18,938 nt of DNA from an uncultured Clostridia bacterium (GTDB lineage Bacteria; Bacillota; Clostridia; Christensenellales; Borkfalkiaceae): the NCBI GenBank assembly GCA_934796775.1, contig CAKVPH010000029.1, positions 1-18,938 on the forward strand, in the 5' to 3' direction. A program made the translations under genes and the position numbers. The notes beneath the pieces are model-generated. The model worked only from the letters and a program-made list of their open reading frames with translations, did not search any database and was not told the DNA's origin. Shown one piece after another: positions 7,823 to 15,122 of this stretch. Each line of letters begins with the position of its first letter. The stretch's first letter is position 1.

Positions 7823-8001
7823 GCGGGACTTTTTTATAAAAAGTCCCGCTATAAGTCGATTATCAAGGGATTTATTAAAAATTTGCAGGGGAAGATATCA
7901 TCTTCCCGCATAAAGTAAAATTGAGTAAAAAGCGGGCGGATAATATCCGCCCATACGTTTATTTATATAAACATAGGTCTATAGGTTGATTATTAAAGCT
8001 T
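7823..8001 (+). repeat. Mosaic of palindromic units with linkers (cluster 1a)
   Basis: In order: a 12-bp-stem hairpin GCGGGAC-T5/A5-GTCCCGC (7823-7849); linker CTATAAGTCGATTATC (7849-7864); hairpin unit A, GGGAAGAT/ATCTTCCC (7888-7909); hairpin unit B, GGGCGGATA/TATCCGCCC (7934-7952); a stretch ATACGTTTATTTATATAAAC; and linker CTATAGGTTGATTATTAA (7979-7996). The same modules recur at 8201-8307, 17046-17109 and 18778-18831. No gene is present; this is the left part of the 559-bp gap between the ZIP and MATE genes. Confidence 0.75.
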
Positions 8002-8002
8002 A

Positions 8003-8186
8003 GAAAGCAAAAATGCTTTCCCCCGTTTGGGAAAGTGCCGCAAACGCGACGAGAGAGAATTTCTAATAATAACGTTAAATCATTATTATAAAACAAGGTC
8101 GCAACTTAAATAATAAGAAATCCTCTTCAGTCAGCGGCTCATAAAAATTCGCCACCGACAGCTTCCCCAAGTGGGGAAGCCTTAGA
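8003..8186. repeat. Foldback (MITE-like) element between two linker copies
   Basis: The two ends are imperfect inverted copies over about 60 bp. The left arm has CTTTCCC-loop-GGGAAAG (8016-8035) followed by GAGAGAATTTCTAATAATAA. The right arm, read in reverse, has a GCTTCCCC/GGGGAAGC hairpin (8161-8180) and then GAAGAGGATTTCTTATTATT. A small extra hairpin GAAAGCA/TGCTTTC lies at 8003-8020. The right arm resembles short repeats I recall from many gut Clostridia genomes. No coding capacity is visible. Confidence 0.55.
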
Positions 8187-8200
8187 TATAAAAAATGCGC

Positions 8201-8307
8201 CTATAGGTTGATTATTAAGGTGTTTATAAAAAAATTGTAGGGGAAGATATCATCTTCCCGCTAAAAAGTAAGACAGAGTAAAAAGCGGGCGGATATTATC
8301 CGCCCGC
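8201..8307 (+). repeat. Mosaic of palindromic units with linkers (cluster 1b)
   Basis: This is a second copy of the linker, unit A, unit B series seen at 7849-7952: linker CTATAGGTTGATTATTAAGG (8201-8220), unit A (8240-8261) and unit B (8285-8307). Unit B is here a 23-bp inverted repeat, GCGGGCGGATA with TATCCGCCCGC. The two copies are alignable over about 104 bp, including the sequence between the modules, so they descend from one composite element rather than from separate hairpins. Confidence 0.75.
8280..8307 (-). terminator. Palindromic unit B acting as probable MATE gene terminator
   Basis: Read on the minus strand, the 11-bp stem GCGGGCGGATA/TATCCGCCCGC is followed by TTTTTAC, the form of an intrinsic terminator, about 50 bases past the MATE stop codon. 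The repeat unit therefore probably doubles as that gene's transcription terminator. Confidence 0.55.
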
Positions 8308-8355
8308 TACGATTTTGTAATAGTTTATTTTTTAAAGCTAAAACGAGTTGTGATT

Positions 8356-9750
8356 TTATTTTACCCCTAAGCTGCCGCTTACACTGCAAGTGCGGCGTTT
8401 CTTTTTGAACATTATGGTAAAAGCAATACCGCCTGCTATAGCCGTAAGGAACCAGGAAACGGGGTACGATACGATTATAAAGATATAAACGGGATTTAGC
8501 GGTAAAATGAAGTAAAGCCAGAAAATTCTCAGAACGCAAGTACCTATAAGAACTATAACCATAGGCAAAACAGAGCAGCCTAATCCGCGCATAGAACAAT
8601 TCATAACGTCCATAATACCGCAAAGGAAATAAGTGGAAAGGAATAATTTCATTCTCTCGTAAGCAACGGCGGACGATTCAGGCGAAGTCGTATAAAGTTT
8701 AATTAAAAAATCGTGGCAAAGCAGAACGAGCGCACCGCCTATAAGACCTACTGCGGCGGCAAAGAATACACATTCTATAATAGAGCGTTTTATTCTGCCA
8801 AAATCTTTTGCGCCGTAATTTTGCCCTATTGCGGTAACGGAGGTATTTGCCACCGAGTTCATAAGGGTATAAACAAACGCTTCAAGCTGCATTGCCGTTG
8901 TATTTCCCGCCATATATGTTTCGCCAAAATGGTTTACGTTTTTTTGAATAAGCACGTTGGAAAGCGAAAACAGCGAGTTTTGCAAGCCGGACGGCACTCC
9001 GAGTTTTAAAATAGTAATAAGCTCTTTTTTATGAATATGCAGTTTTTTGAAGTTGAGCTTTGCATATCCGTTGTTTTTTATAAGCGTAATGGTAATCAAT
9101 ATTGCCGAAACGCCTTGCGACGCGATAGTTGCATATGCAACGCCCGCAACGCCCATATTAAGAACTATTACCGAAATAAGGTTTACTATTACGTTTAAAA
9201 CTCCCGCAATGGTTAAAAACACAAGCGGACGCACAGTATCGCCCGTTGCGCGAAGTATAGCCGCACCAAAATTGTAAATAAGGTTGAACACCGCGCCGCA
9301 AAAATAAATATCCAGATATTCGCACGCAAGCGGCAAACAGCTGTCCGGCGTATCCATAATTACAAGAATATCTTTTGCAAAAATAAGCCCTATAATGGTA
9401 ATAAACACACCCGAAATAAACGCGAGCGGCATAGAAGTATGTAAAATTCGGCTGCCGGTTTCTTCGTCCTTTGCACCGTAGGAGTTAGACATTGCAATGC
9501 CCGAACCCATTGAAAGCCCTATAAAAAAGTTTACAAGAAGATTAACAAGGCTTGCCGTAGAGCCTACCGCCGCAAGTGCGGTATCGCCCACAAAGCTACC
9601 TACAACAATCATATCCGCCGCATTAAACAGTAGCTGCAAAATGCCGGTCGCCATCAAGGGCAGGGCGAATTTAAGTATTTTAGGGAAGAGTTTGCCTTCC
9701 GTCATGTCTATCTCGTGCAAGACGGAACGCCGTTTAGTAATCGTATTCAT
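8356..9750 (-). CDS. MATE-family multidrug efflux transporter
   Basis: The product has 464 residues and about twelve hydrophobic helices in two homologous halves, as in MATE (NorM/DinF/MepA-like) antiporters that export drugs or metabolites using Na+ or H+. Typical features are the opening MTEGKLFPKILKFALPLMA, then FNAADMIVVGSFVG, GMGSGI-like LSMGSGIAMSNSYGAKD, and the second-half NSVANTSVTAIGQNYGAKD. Length is normal and no break is seen. I chose the ATG at 9750 because AGGAT lies about eight bases upstream; an internal Met at residue 16 fits the shorter start of some homologues but has a weaker site. A sigma-A-like promoter lies at 9792-9820. It is transcribed alone, away from nagB, and ends in a repeat-derived terminator. 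Substrate is unknown. Confidence 0.92.
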   Translation of the reverse strand: MNTITKRRSVLHEIDMTEGKLFPKILKFALPLMATGILQLLFNAADMIVVGSFVGDTALAAVGSTASLVNLLVNFFIGLSMGSGIAMSNSYGAKDEETGSRILHTSMPLAFISGVFITIIGLIFAKDILVIMDTPDSCLPLACEYLDIYFCGAVFNLIYNFGAAILRATGDTVRPLVFLTIAGVLNVIVNLISVIVLNMGVAGVAYATIASQGVSAILITITLIKNNGYAKLNFKKLHIHKKELITILKLGVPSGLQNSLFSLSNVLIQKNVNHFGETYMAGNTTAMQLEAFVYTLMNSVANTSVTAIGQNYGAKDFGRIKRSIIECVFFAAAVGLIGGALVLLCHDFLIKLYTTSPESSAVAYERMKLFLSTYFLCGIMDVMNCSMRGLGCSVLPMVIVLIGTCVLRIFWLYFILPLNPVYIFIIVSYPVSWFLTAIAGGIAFTIMFKKKRRTCSVSGSLGVK

Positions 9751-9791
9751 GTTTTATCCTATGTTATATTATTATCCGTTCAAGAAATATC

Positions 9792-9820
9792 ATTTTAGCA
9801 CACCGTTACGCTTTTTACAA
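9792..9820 (-). promoter_or_regulatory. Probable promoter of the MATE gene
   Basis: On the minus strand there is TTGTAA (9820-9815), a 17-nt spacer and TAAAAT (9797-9792), about 40 bases before the start codon at 9750. The -35 box has two mismatches to consensus, apart from which spacing and position are good. Confidence 0.5.
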
Positions 9821-9854
9821 ACAAAAAATACGGCAATAACAAATTTTATCAAAT

Positions 9855-9886
9855 AAAAAATCGCACCTCGATATAAGGTGCGATTT
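9855..9886 (-). terminator. Intrinsic terminator of nagB
   Basis: On the minus strand the stem AAAATCGCACCT/AGGTGCGATTTT has a 7-nt loop and leads into TTTTTTATTTG, about 38 bases after the nagB stop codon. It separates nagB from the MATE gene transcribed on the same strand. Confidence 0.85.
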
Positions 9887-9924
9887 TGCATATTTAAAGC
9901 GTTATTTTTTAGCTTTTATCAAGC

Positions 9925-10650
9925 TTAGCCGAGCAGAGCCGCAGCTTCTTTATCGCATATTAAAATGCAGTCGGGGTGATCCTGAAGCACGCTTGCGGGA
10001 ACGTCGGTGGTCTTAGGTCCTTTAACCAGTCCGTAAACGGCTTTTGCTTTATTTTTACCGTTTGCAAGAATAAGTACGCGTTTTGCGTTCATTATGTTTT
10101 TAAGTCCCATAGTAAACGCCTGACGGGGTACGTCGTCTATGCTTGCAAACAATCTTGAATTATCCTTTATAGTGCTTTCGGTAAGGTCTACTATATGGGT
10201 AGTGCTTTCAAAAGGAGTACCGGGTTCGTTGAACGCAATATGACCGTTTGAACCTATGCCCAAAACCTGAATGTCCTGGCGCATTTTATCCAACAGTTTA
10301 TTGTATCTTTCGCATTCGGCTTCGCGGTCTGCGGCTTTACCGTTTTCGATATTAGTATTTTTAAGGTCAATGTCAAGTCCCTCAAAAAGGTTATGGCGCA
10401 TAAAATATACGTAACTTTGGTCGCTCGTAACGTCAAGTCCTGCGTATTCGTCAAGGTTGACGGTAGAAATGTCTTTATACGAAGTGCCGTTTTCCTTATG
10501 GTCCTTAATCATTTCGGCATAAAGCCCCAGCGGCGTTGAGCCTGTAGCCAGACCGATTATGGCTTTTGGGTTGGATTTTACGACGTCAATCATTATCTTC
10601 GCCGCTTGTTTGCTCATTTCATCGTAATTTTCGGTAACGATAACTTTCAT
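9925..10650 (-). CDS. nagB: Glucosamine-6-phosphate deaminase
   Basis: NagB converts glucosamine 6-phosphate to fructose 6-phosphate and ammonia in the cytoplasm, feeding amino sugars into glycolysis. The 241-residue protein is the short Gram-positive form, lacking the C-terminal extension of the allosteric E. coli enzyme (266 residues). Visible signatures are GLATGSTPLGLYAEM (phosphate binding, about 33-47), NLDEYAGL with catalytic-base D67, GIGSNGHIAFNEPGTPF with H137 and E142, and the DVPRQAFTMGL segment. N135 replaces the aspartate found in E. coli, as in other Gram-positive enzymes. GGAG about eight bases before the ATG supports the start. An unrecognised membrane protein gene lies 84 bp upstream on the same strand with no terminator between, so the two may be cotranscribed. 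No nagA or PTS gene is in the window. Confidence 0.96.
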   Translation of the reverse strand: MKVIVTENYDEMSKQAAKIMIDVVKSNPKAIIGLATGSTPLGLYAEMIKDHKENGTSYKDISTVNLDEYAGLDVTSDQSYVYFMRHNLFEGLDIDLKNTNIENGKAADREAECERYNKLLDKMRQDIQVLGIGSNGHIAFNEPGTPFESTTHIVDLTESTIKDNSRLFASIDDVPRQAFTMGLKNIMNAKRVLILANGKNKAKAVYGLVKGPKTTDVPASVLQDHPDCILICDKEAAALLG

Positions 10651-10695
10651 TTTTTTTGCTCCGTTATTTATATATATTTTTTTAAATAAGTTGGT

Positions 10696-10714
10696 CTATA
10701 AGTTGATTATTTAA
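10696..10714 (+). repeat. Isolated copy of the 18-bp linker repeat
   Basis: The sequence CTATAAGTTGATTATTTAA is a near copy of the linker seen in the palindromic mosaics elsewhere in the window. Here it stands alone, without flanking hairpins, in the 84-bp gap between nagB and the upstream minus-strand gene. Confidence 0.6.
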
Positions 10715-10734
10715 TATTTTTTGCGGTTTAAAGC

Positions 10735-11340
10735 TTAAGCGTTAATGGCAGAGAGTTTTAAAATATCTTCGTTCAAACGGGCTTTGCCCGACTCGCAAAG
10801 CAAGTCGTACATCTGATCTTTTACAGCGCAAAGCGAAAGGTAAATATTTTTAAGTAAAGCTGTATCTTTAAGTTCTGCGGCGTAAGCAATTAAATCTTCT
10901 GAAGGCAAAAGGGTGAGCTTCGCGCCATCTTCGGTTTTTAAATGCGCGGCAGAAAAAGCCGCCGCTTTAGAAACGCCTTCTTCTTTTTTGCCGGTACGTA
11001 TAAGGGAGCGGCATAACCGACCCTCAATGCGGCTCAAATAGCTTTCGTCTGTATTTTCAATTTTGCGCGAGAATAATTCGTTTGCAAAAAATATTATTTT
11101 TTCATCGTCTTCGGCGCGAATCGAACATTCAATAACGGTAAAAAGAGAATCCCGGCTCTTGCCGTCTTTTTCGTAAGCGCGTATGCTGTAATCAAGCGCG
11201 CGCTTATCGTTGCCGAGGTCGCGGTAAAACCCCACAAGCGTTGACGGCGAAAAAGCTGCAATACAGCCGTATAATACGGCGCAGAATGCTATTGCCGCGG
11301 CAAAAGTGATTAAAGCGGTTTTTATTATTAGCTTTTTCAT
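10735..11340 (-). CDS. Hypothetical membrane-anchored protein with helical repeat-like domain
   Basis: I do not recognise this 201-residue protein. It begins MKKLIIKT followed by a hydrophobic helix (about residues 8-30), then a soluble part predicted to face outward. C26 in LYGC could be a lipobox cysteine, though Tyr at -2 is unusual, so an uncleaved anchor is equally likely. The soluble part is rich in short amphipathic helices with TPR-like spacing (for example DKRALDYSIRAYEKDGKSRD and RLCRSLIRTGKKEEGVSKAA), which may mean protein-protein contacts. The ATG follows AGGGGACGCAA, an acceptable ribosome binding site. A promoter is visible at 11371-11400, and nagB follows 84 bp downstream. The pairing with nagB may be accidental. 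Function is unknown. Confidence 0.75.
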   Translation of the reverse strand: MKKLIIKTALITFAAAIAFCAVLYGCIAAFSPSTLVGFYRDLGNDKRALDYSIRAYEKDGKSRDSLFTVIECSIRAEDDEKIIFFANELFSRKIENTDESYLSRIEGRLCRSLIRTGKKEEGVSKAAAFSAAHLKTEDGAKLTLLPSEDLIAYAAELKDTALLKNIYLSLCAVKDQMYDLLCESGKARLNEDILKLSAINA

Positions 11341-11370
11341 TTGCGTCCCCTAAGTTTTACTTCACATTAA

Positions 11371-11400
11371 ATTATAACATAAAGTCAAACAATATGTCCA
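11371..11400 (-). promoter_or_regulatory. Probable promoter of the 10735-11340 gene
   Basis: On the minus strand there is TGGACA (11400-11395), an 18-nt spacer and a perfect TATAAT (11376-11371), about 30 bases before the start codon. It may also serve nagB if the two genes are cotranscribed. Confidence 0.55.
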
Positions 11401-11499
11401 CTCTTTTAAAGTTTAAGGCGGCAAAATAAAAAAATTTTTAAAAACGGGAATAGCTCGCGTAATTTTATCATACATTTTTTTTGAGATGAGAGGACAGTT

Positions 11500-12222
11500 A
11501 TGCATAATTTAAACGAAAATTTAAAAAAATCAGCGTCTTTTAGCGGCGGATCAAGCAACTTTATAAAAAAGGTTACGGCTTTAACGCTTTTCATGTTATT
11601 GTTTGTTTTTACAGTCGCGTGTAATTCCAAGCCCGAATACTTTTCATACGTAAGCGAACTTAGAAAAGACGTTTTTGCCGGCGAAAACGAGCAGTTTTCG
11701 GTTATAGTGTGGGCGGGCGCGCGTGAACAGCCGTACGCTGCAGACGGAATAAAAAATCAGACGAGTTTATCGCTTACCGTAAAAATAACTCAAAAGCAGG
11801 AAACGGGCGATAATCTGGGCGTAACGGTAAAATTCGACGATAAAGTTTATCAGACAAAAACAGGTTTTCACCCTGTAAAAAGTGCGTTGTGCGCCGAAAT
11901 CGGAGTGGATAAATTGCCCGAAAAACAGCTGGTTGTAGAAATTGCTTACGGCGAAAACAGCGATACCATAACCCTTGAATCCAAACTGTCAGAAGGCACT
12001 ATAAGTTATAACGACGCGTTAAACCGTGCCGTCGAAAAAGCTTCCGACTTTTTAAAAGCCAACACCAAAAACGGCAAATTAAATGCCGAAATAGCAATAA
12101 AGCTGCTGTGTGAAAACAACCGTAATTATTATTACGTTTCTATTTTATCGGTAACCGGCGAAAAACGTGCTTTTTTAATAGACGGCGAAACAGGCGACGT
12201 TTTAGCCGAAAGGCAGCAATAA
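11500..12222 (+). CDS. Putative lipoprotein with PepSY-like C-terminal domain
   Basis: The 240-residue product has an unusually long polar N-terminus (about 22 residues), then KK, a hydrophobic segment and a lipobox TVAC with C41 as the probable lipidated residue, so it should sit on the outer face of the membrane. The middle (about 45-160) looks like a beta-rich domain I cannot name. The last 70 residues resemble a PepSY domain: YNDALNRAVEKASDFLKA, then YYYVSILSV and the FLIDGETGDVL hairpin close, a fold often found in protease inhibitors and envelope proteins. Its role here is unknown. GAGAGGA at 11488-11494 supports the ATG. It is divergent from the gene at 10735-11340 and stands alone before a terminator at 12374-12403. 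Confidence 0.8.
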   Translation: MHNLNENLKKSASFSGGSSNFIKKVTALTLFMLLFVFTVACNSKPEYFSYVSELRKDVFAGENEQFSVIVWAGAREQPYAADGIKNQTSLSLTVKITQKQETGDNLGVTVKFDDKVYQTKTGFHPVKSALCAEIGVDKLPEKQLVVEIAYGENSDTITLESKLSEGTISYNDALNRAVEKASDFLKANTKNGKLNAEIAIKLLCENNRNYYYVSILSVTGEKRAFLIDGETGDVLAERQQ

Positions 12223-12255
12223 ATTCCGTCGCGGTTTTGCAAAATTATAACATTA

Positions 12256-12302
12256 CGGGGCTGAGAGTCCCGCTAAAAATAAGGCTATAGGTCGATTATC
12301 GA
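12256..12302 (+). repeat. Hairpin plus linker copy of the mosaic repeat
   Basis: A short CGGG/CCCG hairpin (within 12256-12274) is followed by CTAAAAATAAGG and the linker CTATAGGTCGATTATC (12285-12300). The order CCCGCTAAAAA, TAAG, linker matches the element at 18790-18831. The 442-bp gap 12223-12664 otherwise holds a terminator (12374-12403), about 135 bp in which I see nothing, and the hydrogenase promoter and leader. Confidence 0.6.
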
Positions 12303-12373
12303 CGTTTTAAGAATAAAAAAGTTTTAATTTTCCAAAAAAGCGGCAAAAATTATATTGATATTAAAAAAGTTGT

Positions 12374-12403
12374 AAAAAGCGGATAGATTTATTCGCTTTT
12401 TTT
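12374..12403 (+). terminator. Intrinsic terminator downstream of the 11500-12222 lipoprotein gene
   Basis: A 13-bp stem (AAAAAGCGGATA paired with TATTCGCTTTTT, one G-U) closes a GATT loop and continues into TTT. The A-rich arm makes it potentially bidirectional. It lies about 150 bp past the lipoprotein stop and isolates the hydrogenase operon. Confidence 0.7.
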
Positions 12404-12538
12404 GCTGCGAAAAAGCAATCAGGTATAAAACGTAAAATAATCGGATTAAGCGGACTTAAAATTAGCAAAAACAAAAGGGGCAGAACACCAAAAATTAAAG
12501 TATTCAAGCGTTTTTTTGCGGTTTAAGCGTTTTTACGG

Positions 12539-12568
12539 TTGACTAAGCAATATAAATTGTGATAATAT
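12539..12568 (+). promoter_or_regulatory. Probable promoter of the hydrogenase operon
   Basis: TTGACT (12539-12544) is followed by an 18-nt spacer and TAATAT (12563-12568). Transcription would start near 12575, giving a 5' UTR of about 130 nt before hydC. No convincing Rex operator (TTGTTAA-N4-TTAACAA type) is seen. Confidence 0.6.
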
Positions 12569-12585
12569 GTTATATGGTTACATAT

Positions 12586-12608
12586 ATACCGACCTTTTAA
12601 GTCGGTAT
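12586..12608 (+). promoter_or_regulatory. Perfect inverted repeat at the start of the hydrogenase leader
   Basis: ATACCGAC (12586-12593) and GTCGGTAT (12601-12608) are perfect 8-bp arms separated by CTTTTAA, about 10 nt after the predicted transcription start. It could be a repressor operator or a 5' RNA hairpin. The protein that would bind it is not identifiable. Confidence 0.5.
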
Positions 12609-12641
12609 GAATTCATGAATTTTTTCGTTTTTTGTTTCAAA

Positions 12642-12668
12642 GCAAATAAAGGCATTCAATTTATTTGC
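12642..12668 (+). promoter_or_regulatory. Second hairpin in the hydrogenase leader
   Basis: GCAAATAAA (12642-12650) pairs perfectly with TTTATTTGC (12660-12668) around a 9-nt loop. There is no U-tract after it. It lies about 29 nt before the GGAGGA ribosome binding site (12697-12702). Confidence 0.45.
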
Positions 12669-12706
12669 CGGGCTTAAAACGAAAGCAATCTACGTCGGAG
12701 GATAAT

Positions 12707-13201
12707 ATGAAAAAAATCAGCAACATTGCATTTGACGGGACGAAAGAACAGGAAGAAAAGTTAAGAGCCGTCCTTGCCAAACTCAAACAACTGCCCGGCG
12801 GGCTAATGCCGGCAATGCAGCAAGCGCAGGACATTTACGGATATCTCCCTAAAGAAGTACAGGAGATAATAGCCGAAGAAATGGGCGTGTCGCTTGCGGA
12901 AGTTTACGGAATAGCTACGTTTTACGCACAATTTGCACTTTCTCCGAAGGGCATGTATAAAGTTGCCGTATGCCTCGGAACGGCGTGCTACGTTAAGGGT
13001 TCGGGCGACGTATTCAACGAACTCACGAAAATACTCGGAATCGAAAACGGCGGAGTTACCGCGGACAAGAAGTTCTCTCTTGACGCCACTCGTTGTATCG
13101 GTTGCTGCGGTTTAGCGCCCGTTATGACTGTAAACGACGAAGTTTACGGAAAAATAACCGCTAAAGACGTTGCAGGCATAATTGCCAAGTACAATGCCTG
13201 A
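12707..13201 (+). CDS. hydC: NADH-linked [FeFe] hydrogenase, NuoE-like [2Fe-2S] subunit
   Basis: This 164-residue thioredoxin-like ferredoxin belongs to the NuoE/HydC (HymA) family, the small electron-transfer subunit of multimeric [FeFe] hydrogenases. The cluster ligands are visible as C89-x4-C94 (VCLGTAC) and C130-x3-C134 (RCIGCCG). The helical N-terminal part has the family's GGLMPAMQQAQDIYGYLP and GIATFYAQF segments. I start at the ATG at 12707, supported by GGAGGA at 12697-12702, rather than the in-frame TTG at 12665, which lacks a ribosome binding site and lies inside a leader hairpin. It is the first gene of hydC-hydB-hydA, with 38 bp to hydB. It passes electrons with the flavin subunit; the same fold serves complex I and NAD-dependent formate dehydrogenases, but the neighbours fix the assignment. 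Confidence 0.93.
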   Translation: MKKISNIAFDGTKEQEEKLRAVLAKLKQLPGGLMPAMQQAQDIYGYLPKEVQEIIAEEMGVSLAEVYGIATFYAQFALSPKGMYKVAVCLGTACYVKGSGDVFNELTKILGIENGGVTADKKFSLDATRCIGCCGLAPVMTVNDEVYGKITAKDVAGIIAKYNA

Positions 13202-13239
13202 TAGGTCAGACGGACAAGAAACAAACGGAGGAAAAAAAT

Positions 13240-15105
13240 ATGAAAACAGTTGACGAACTCAACGCAATAAAAGCGAAAAAGGGCAACCTTTTTGCCGCAG
13301 ACAAGCACCACATACTGGTTTGCGGCGGAACGGGTTGTACTTCAAATAAATCAATGGACATCATTCACGCTCTTAACGACGAAATAGCCGCCAGAAAACT
13401 CGAAAAGAAAGTAAGAGTAGTTATGACGGGTTGTTTCGGCCTTTGCGCGAAAGGTCCTATCATGGTAATTTACCCGGAAGGAACGTTCTATCATTCCATA
13501 AATGCGGGCGACGTTAAAGAAATTATCGAAACGCACGTTTTAGGCGGCATGCCCGTTGAAAGGCTGCTCCATAAAGAAGAAGACACCGGCGTAGTAGTAG
13601 ATAAGCTCGAAGATACCGAGTTTATGAAAAAACAACACCGTCTTGCATTGCATAACTGCGGCGTAATCAATCCCGAATGCATTGAAGAGTACATCGCAAG
13701 AGACGGTTATCAGGCTTTGGCAAAAGTTCTTAAAGAAATGACGCCCGAAGAAGTTATAGACGTAATGCTCAAAAGCGGACTGCGCGGCAGAGGCGGCGCG
13801 GGCTTCCCGACGGGAAGAAAGTGGGCTTTTGCAAGAGCGTCCAAGGGCGATATTAAATACGTTTGCTGTAACGCGGACGAGGGCGATCCCGGCGCGTTTA
13901 TGGACAGATCCGTTCTTGAAGGCGATCCGCACGTCGTGGTAGAAGCCATGGCTATTGCCGCATACGCTATCGGCAGTAATCAGGGTTACGTTTACATAAG
14001 AGCGGAATATCCTATCGCCGTTCAAAGATTACAAAAGGCTATCGATTCCGCAAGAGAACACGGTCTTTTAGGTAAAAATATATTCGGTACCGGTTTTGAT
14101 TTCGACCTTGAAATCAGACTTGGCGCAGGCGCATTCGTCTGCGGCGAAGAAACCGCACTTATGACTTCTATCGAAGGTAAGCGCGGCGAACCCAGACCCA
14201 GACCTCCGTTCCCTGCGGTTAAAGGTTTGTTCGGCAAGCCCACTATACTTAATAACGTAGAAACTTACGCAAACGTTCCCAAAATCATTCTTAACGGTGC
14301 CGACTGGTTTGCTTCTATGGGTACCGAAAAGAGCAAAGGGACAAAGGTATTCGCGCTTGGAGGAAAGATTGTAAACACCGGACTTGTAGAAGTTCCCATG
14401 GGAACAACGCTTCGCGAGATTGTTTACGATATCGGCGGCGGTATACCTAACGGCAAAAAGTTCAAAGCTGCTCAGACCGGCGGACCTTCCGGCGGCTGTA
14501 TTCCCGCAGAACATTTAGACGTTCCCATCGATTACGATAACTTGCTCGCAATCGGTTCCATGATGGGTTCGGGCGGACTTATCGTTATGGACGAAGATAA
14601 CTGTATGGTAGATATCGCTAAATTCTTCCTTGAATTTACGGTAGACGAATCCTGCGGTAAATGTACGCCTTGCAGAATAGGTAACAAGCGTTTGCTTGAA
14701 ATGCTTACAAAAGTAACCGAAGGCAAAGCCACAATGGAAGACCTCGATAAGATGGAACAGCTTTGCTACTACATAAAGCAGAACTCGCTTTGCGGACTCG
14801 GTCAGACCGCGCCCAACCCCGTACTTTCAACTCTGCGTTATTTCAGACACGAATACGAAGCTCACGTTAAAGATAAAGTTTGTCCCGCACACGTTTGTAA
14901 AAAACTTGTCAGATTTGAAATCGACAAAGATAAATGTATCGGTTGCGGTATGTGCGCGCGTCAGTGTCCCGCAGGCGCAATCGCCAGAACGGATTACGTT
15001 GCCGAAGGACATAAACTTGCGTCCATGGCAATCGATCCCGCAAAATGCGTCAAGTGCGGCGCATGCGTAGGAGCTTGTAAGTTCAAAGCCGTAGTTAAAG
15101 CTTAA
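13240..15105 (+). CDS. hydB: NADH-linked [FeFe] hydrogenase, NuoF-like flavin/iron-sulfur subunit
   Basis: The 621-residue subunit binds NADH and FMN and links them to iron-sulfur clusters. Domains in order are an N-terminal thioredoxin-like [2Fe-2S] domain (C28, C33, C65, C69); the NuoF core with the FMN/NADH glycine motif GRGGAGFPTGRKW (about 183-195), CNADEGDPGAFMDRS and GAGAFVCGEETAL; a [4Fe-4S] site at C472, C475, C478 and C518; and a C-terminal two-cluster ferredoxin domain (C566, C569, C572, C576 and C603, C606, C609, C613). The length is like that of Thermotoga maritima HydB. In that family the subunit is the site of proposed electron bifurcation between NADH and ferredoxin; whether this one bifurcates cannot be told from sequence. 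GGAGG at 13227-13231 supports the ATG. It sits 17 bp before hydA. Confidence 0.95.
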   Translation: MKTVDELNAIKAKKGNLFAADKHHILVCGGTGCTSNKSMDIIHALNDEIAARKLEKKVRVVMTGCFGLCAKGPIMVIYPEGTFYHSINAGDVKEIIETHVLGGMPVERLLHKEEDTGVVVDKLEDTEFMKKQHRLALHNCGVINPECIEEYIARDGYQALAKVLKEMTPEEVIDVMLKSGLRGRGGAGFPTGRKWAFARASKGDIKYVCCNADEGDPGAFMDRSVLEGDPHVVVEAMAIAAYAIGSNQGYVYIRAEYPIAVQRLQKAIDSAREHGLLGKNIFGTGFDFDLEIRLGAGAFVCGEETALMTSIEGKRGEPRPRPPFPAVKGLFGKPTILNNVETYANVPKIILNGADWFASMGTEKSKGTKVFALGGKIVNTGLVEVPMGTTLREIVYDIGGGIPNGKKFKAAQTGGPSGGCIPAEHLDVPIDYDNLLAIGSMMGSGGLIVMDEDNCMVDIAKFFLEFTVDESCGKCTPCRIGNKRLLEMLTKVTEGKATMEDLDKMEQLCYYIKQNSLCGLGQTAPNPVLSTLRYFRHEYEAHVKDKVCPAHVCKKLVRFEIDKDKCIGCGMCARQCPAGAIARTDYVAEGHKLASMAIDPAKCVKCGACVGACKFKAVVKA

Positions 15106-15122
15106 TAGGGAGGTTCTTAAAA

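Noticed and set aside
9925..9990. Truncation of NagB at its C-terminus
   Set aside because: The protein is shorter than E. coli NagB, but Gram-positive enzymes normally lack that allosteric extension.
12256..12275. GGGGCTGAGAG resembling the 5' part of a TPP riboswitch
   Set aside because: The conserved 3' thi-box sequence is absent, it lies downstream rather than upstream of a gene, and the region is better explained as a repeat-family hairpin.
12665..12706. N-terminal extension of HydC from a TTG at 12665
   Set aside because: It has no ribosome binding site and lies within a leader hairpin. The ATG at 12707 has GGAGGA just upstream and gives the normal family length.
13351..14732. Several minus-strand open frames across hydB
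   Set aside because: They are shadows of a strongly supported coding sequence, with no ribosome binding sites or recognisable products.
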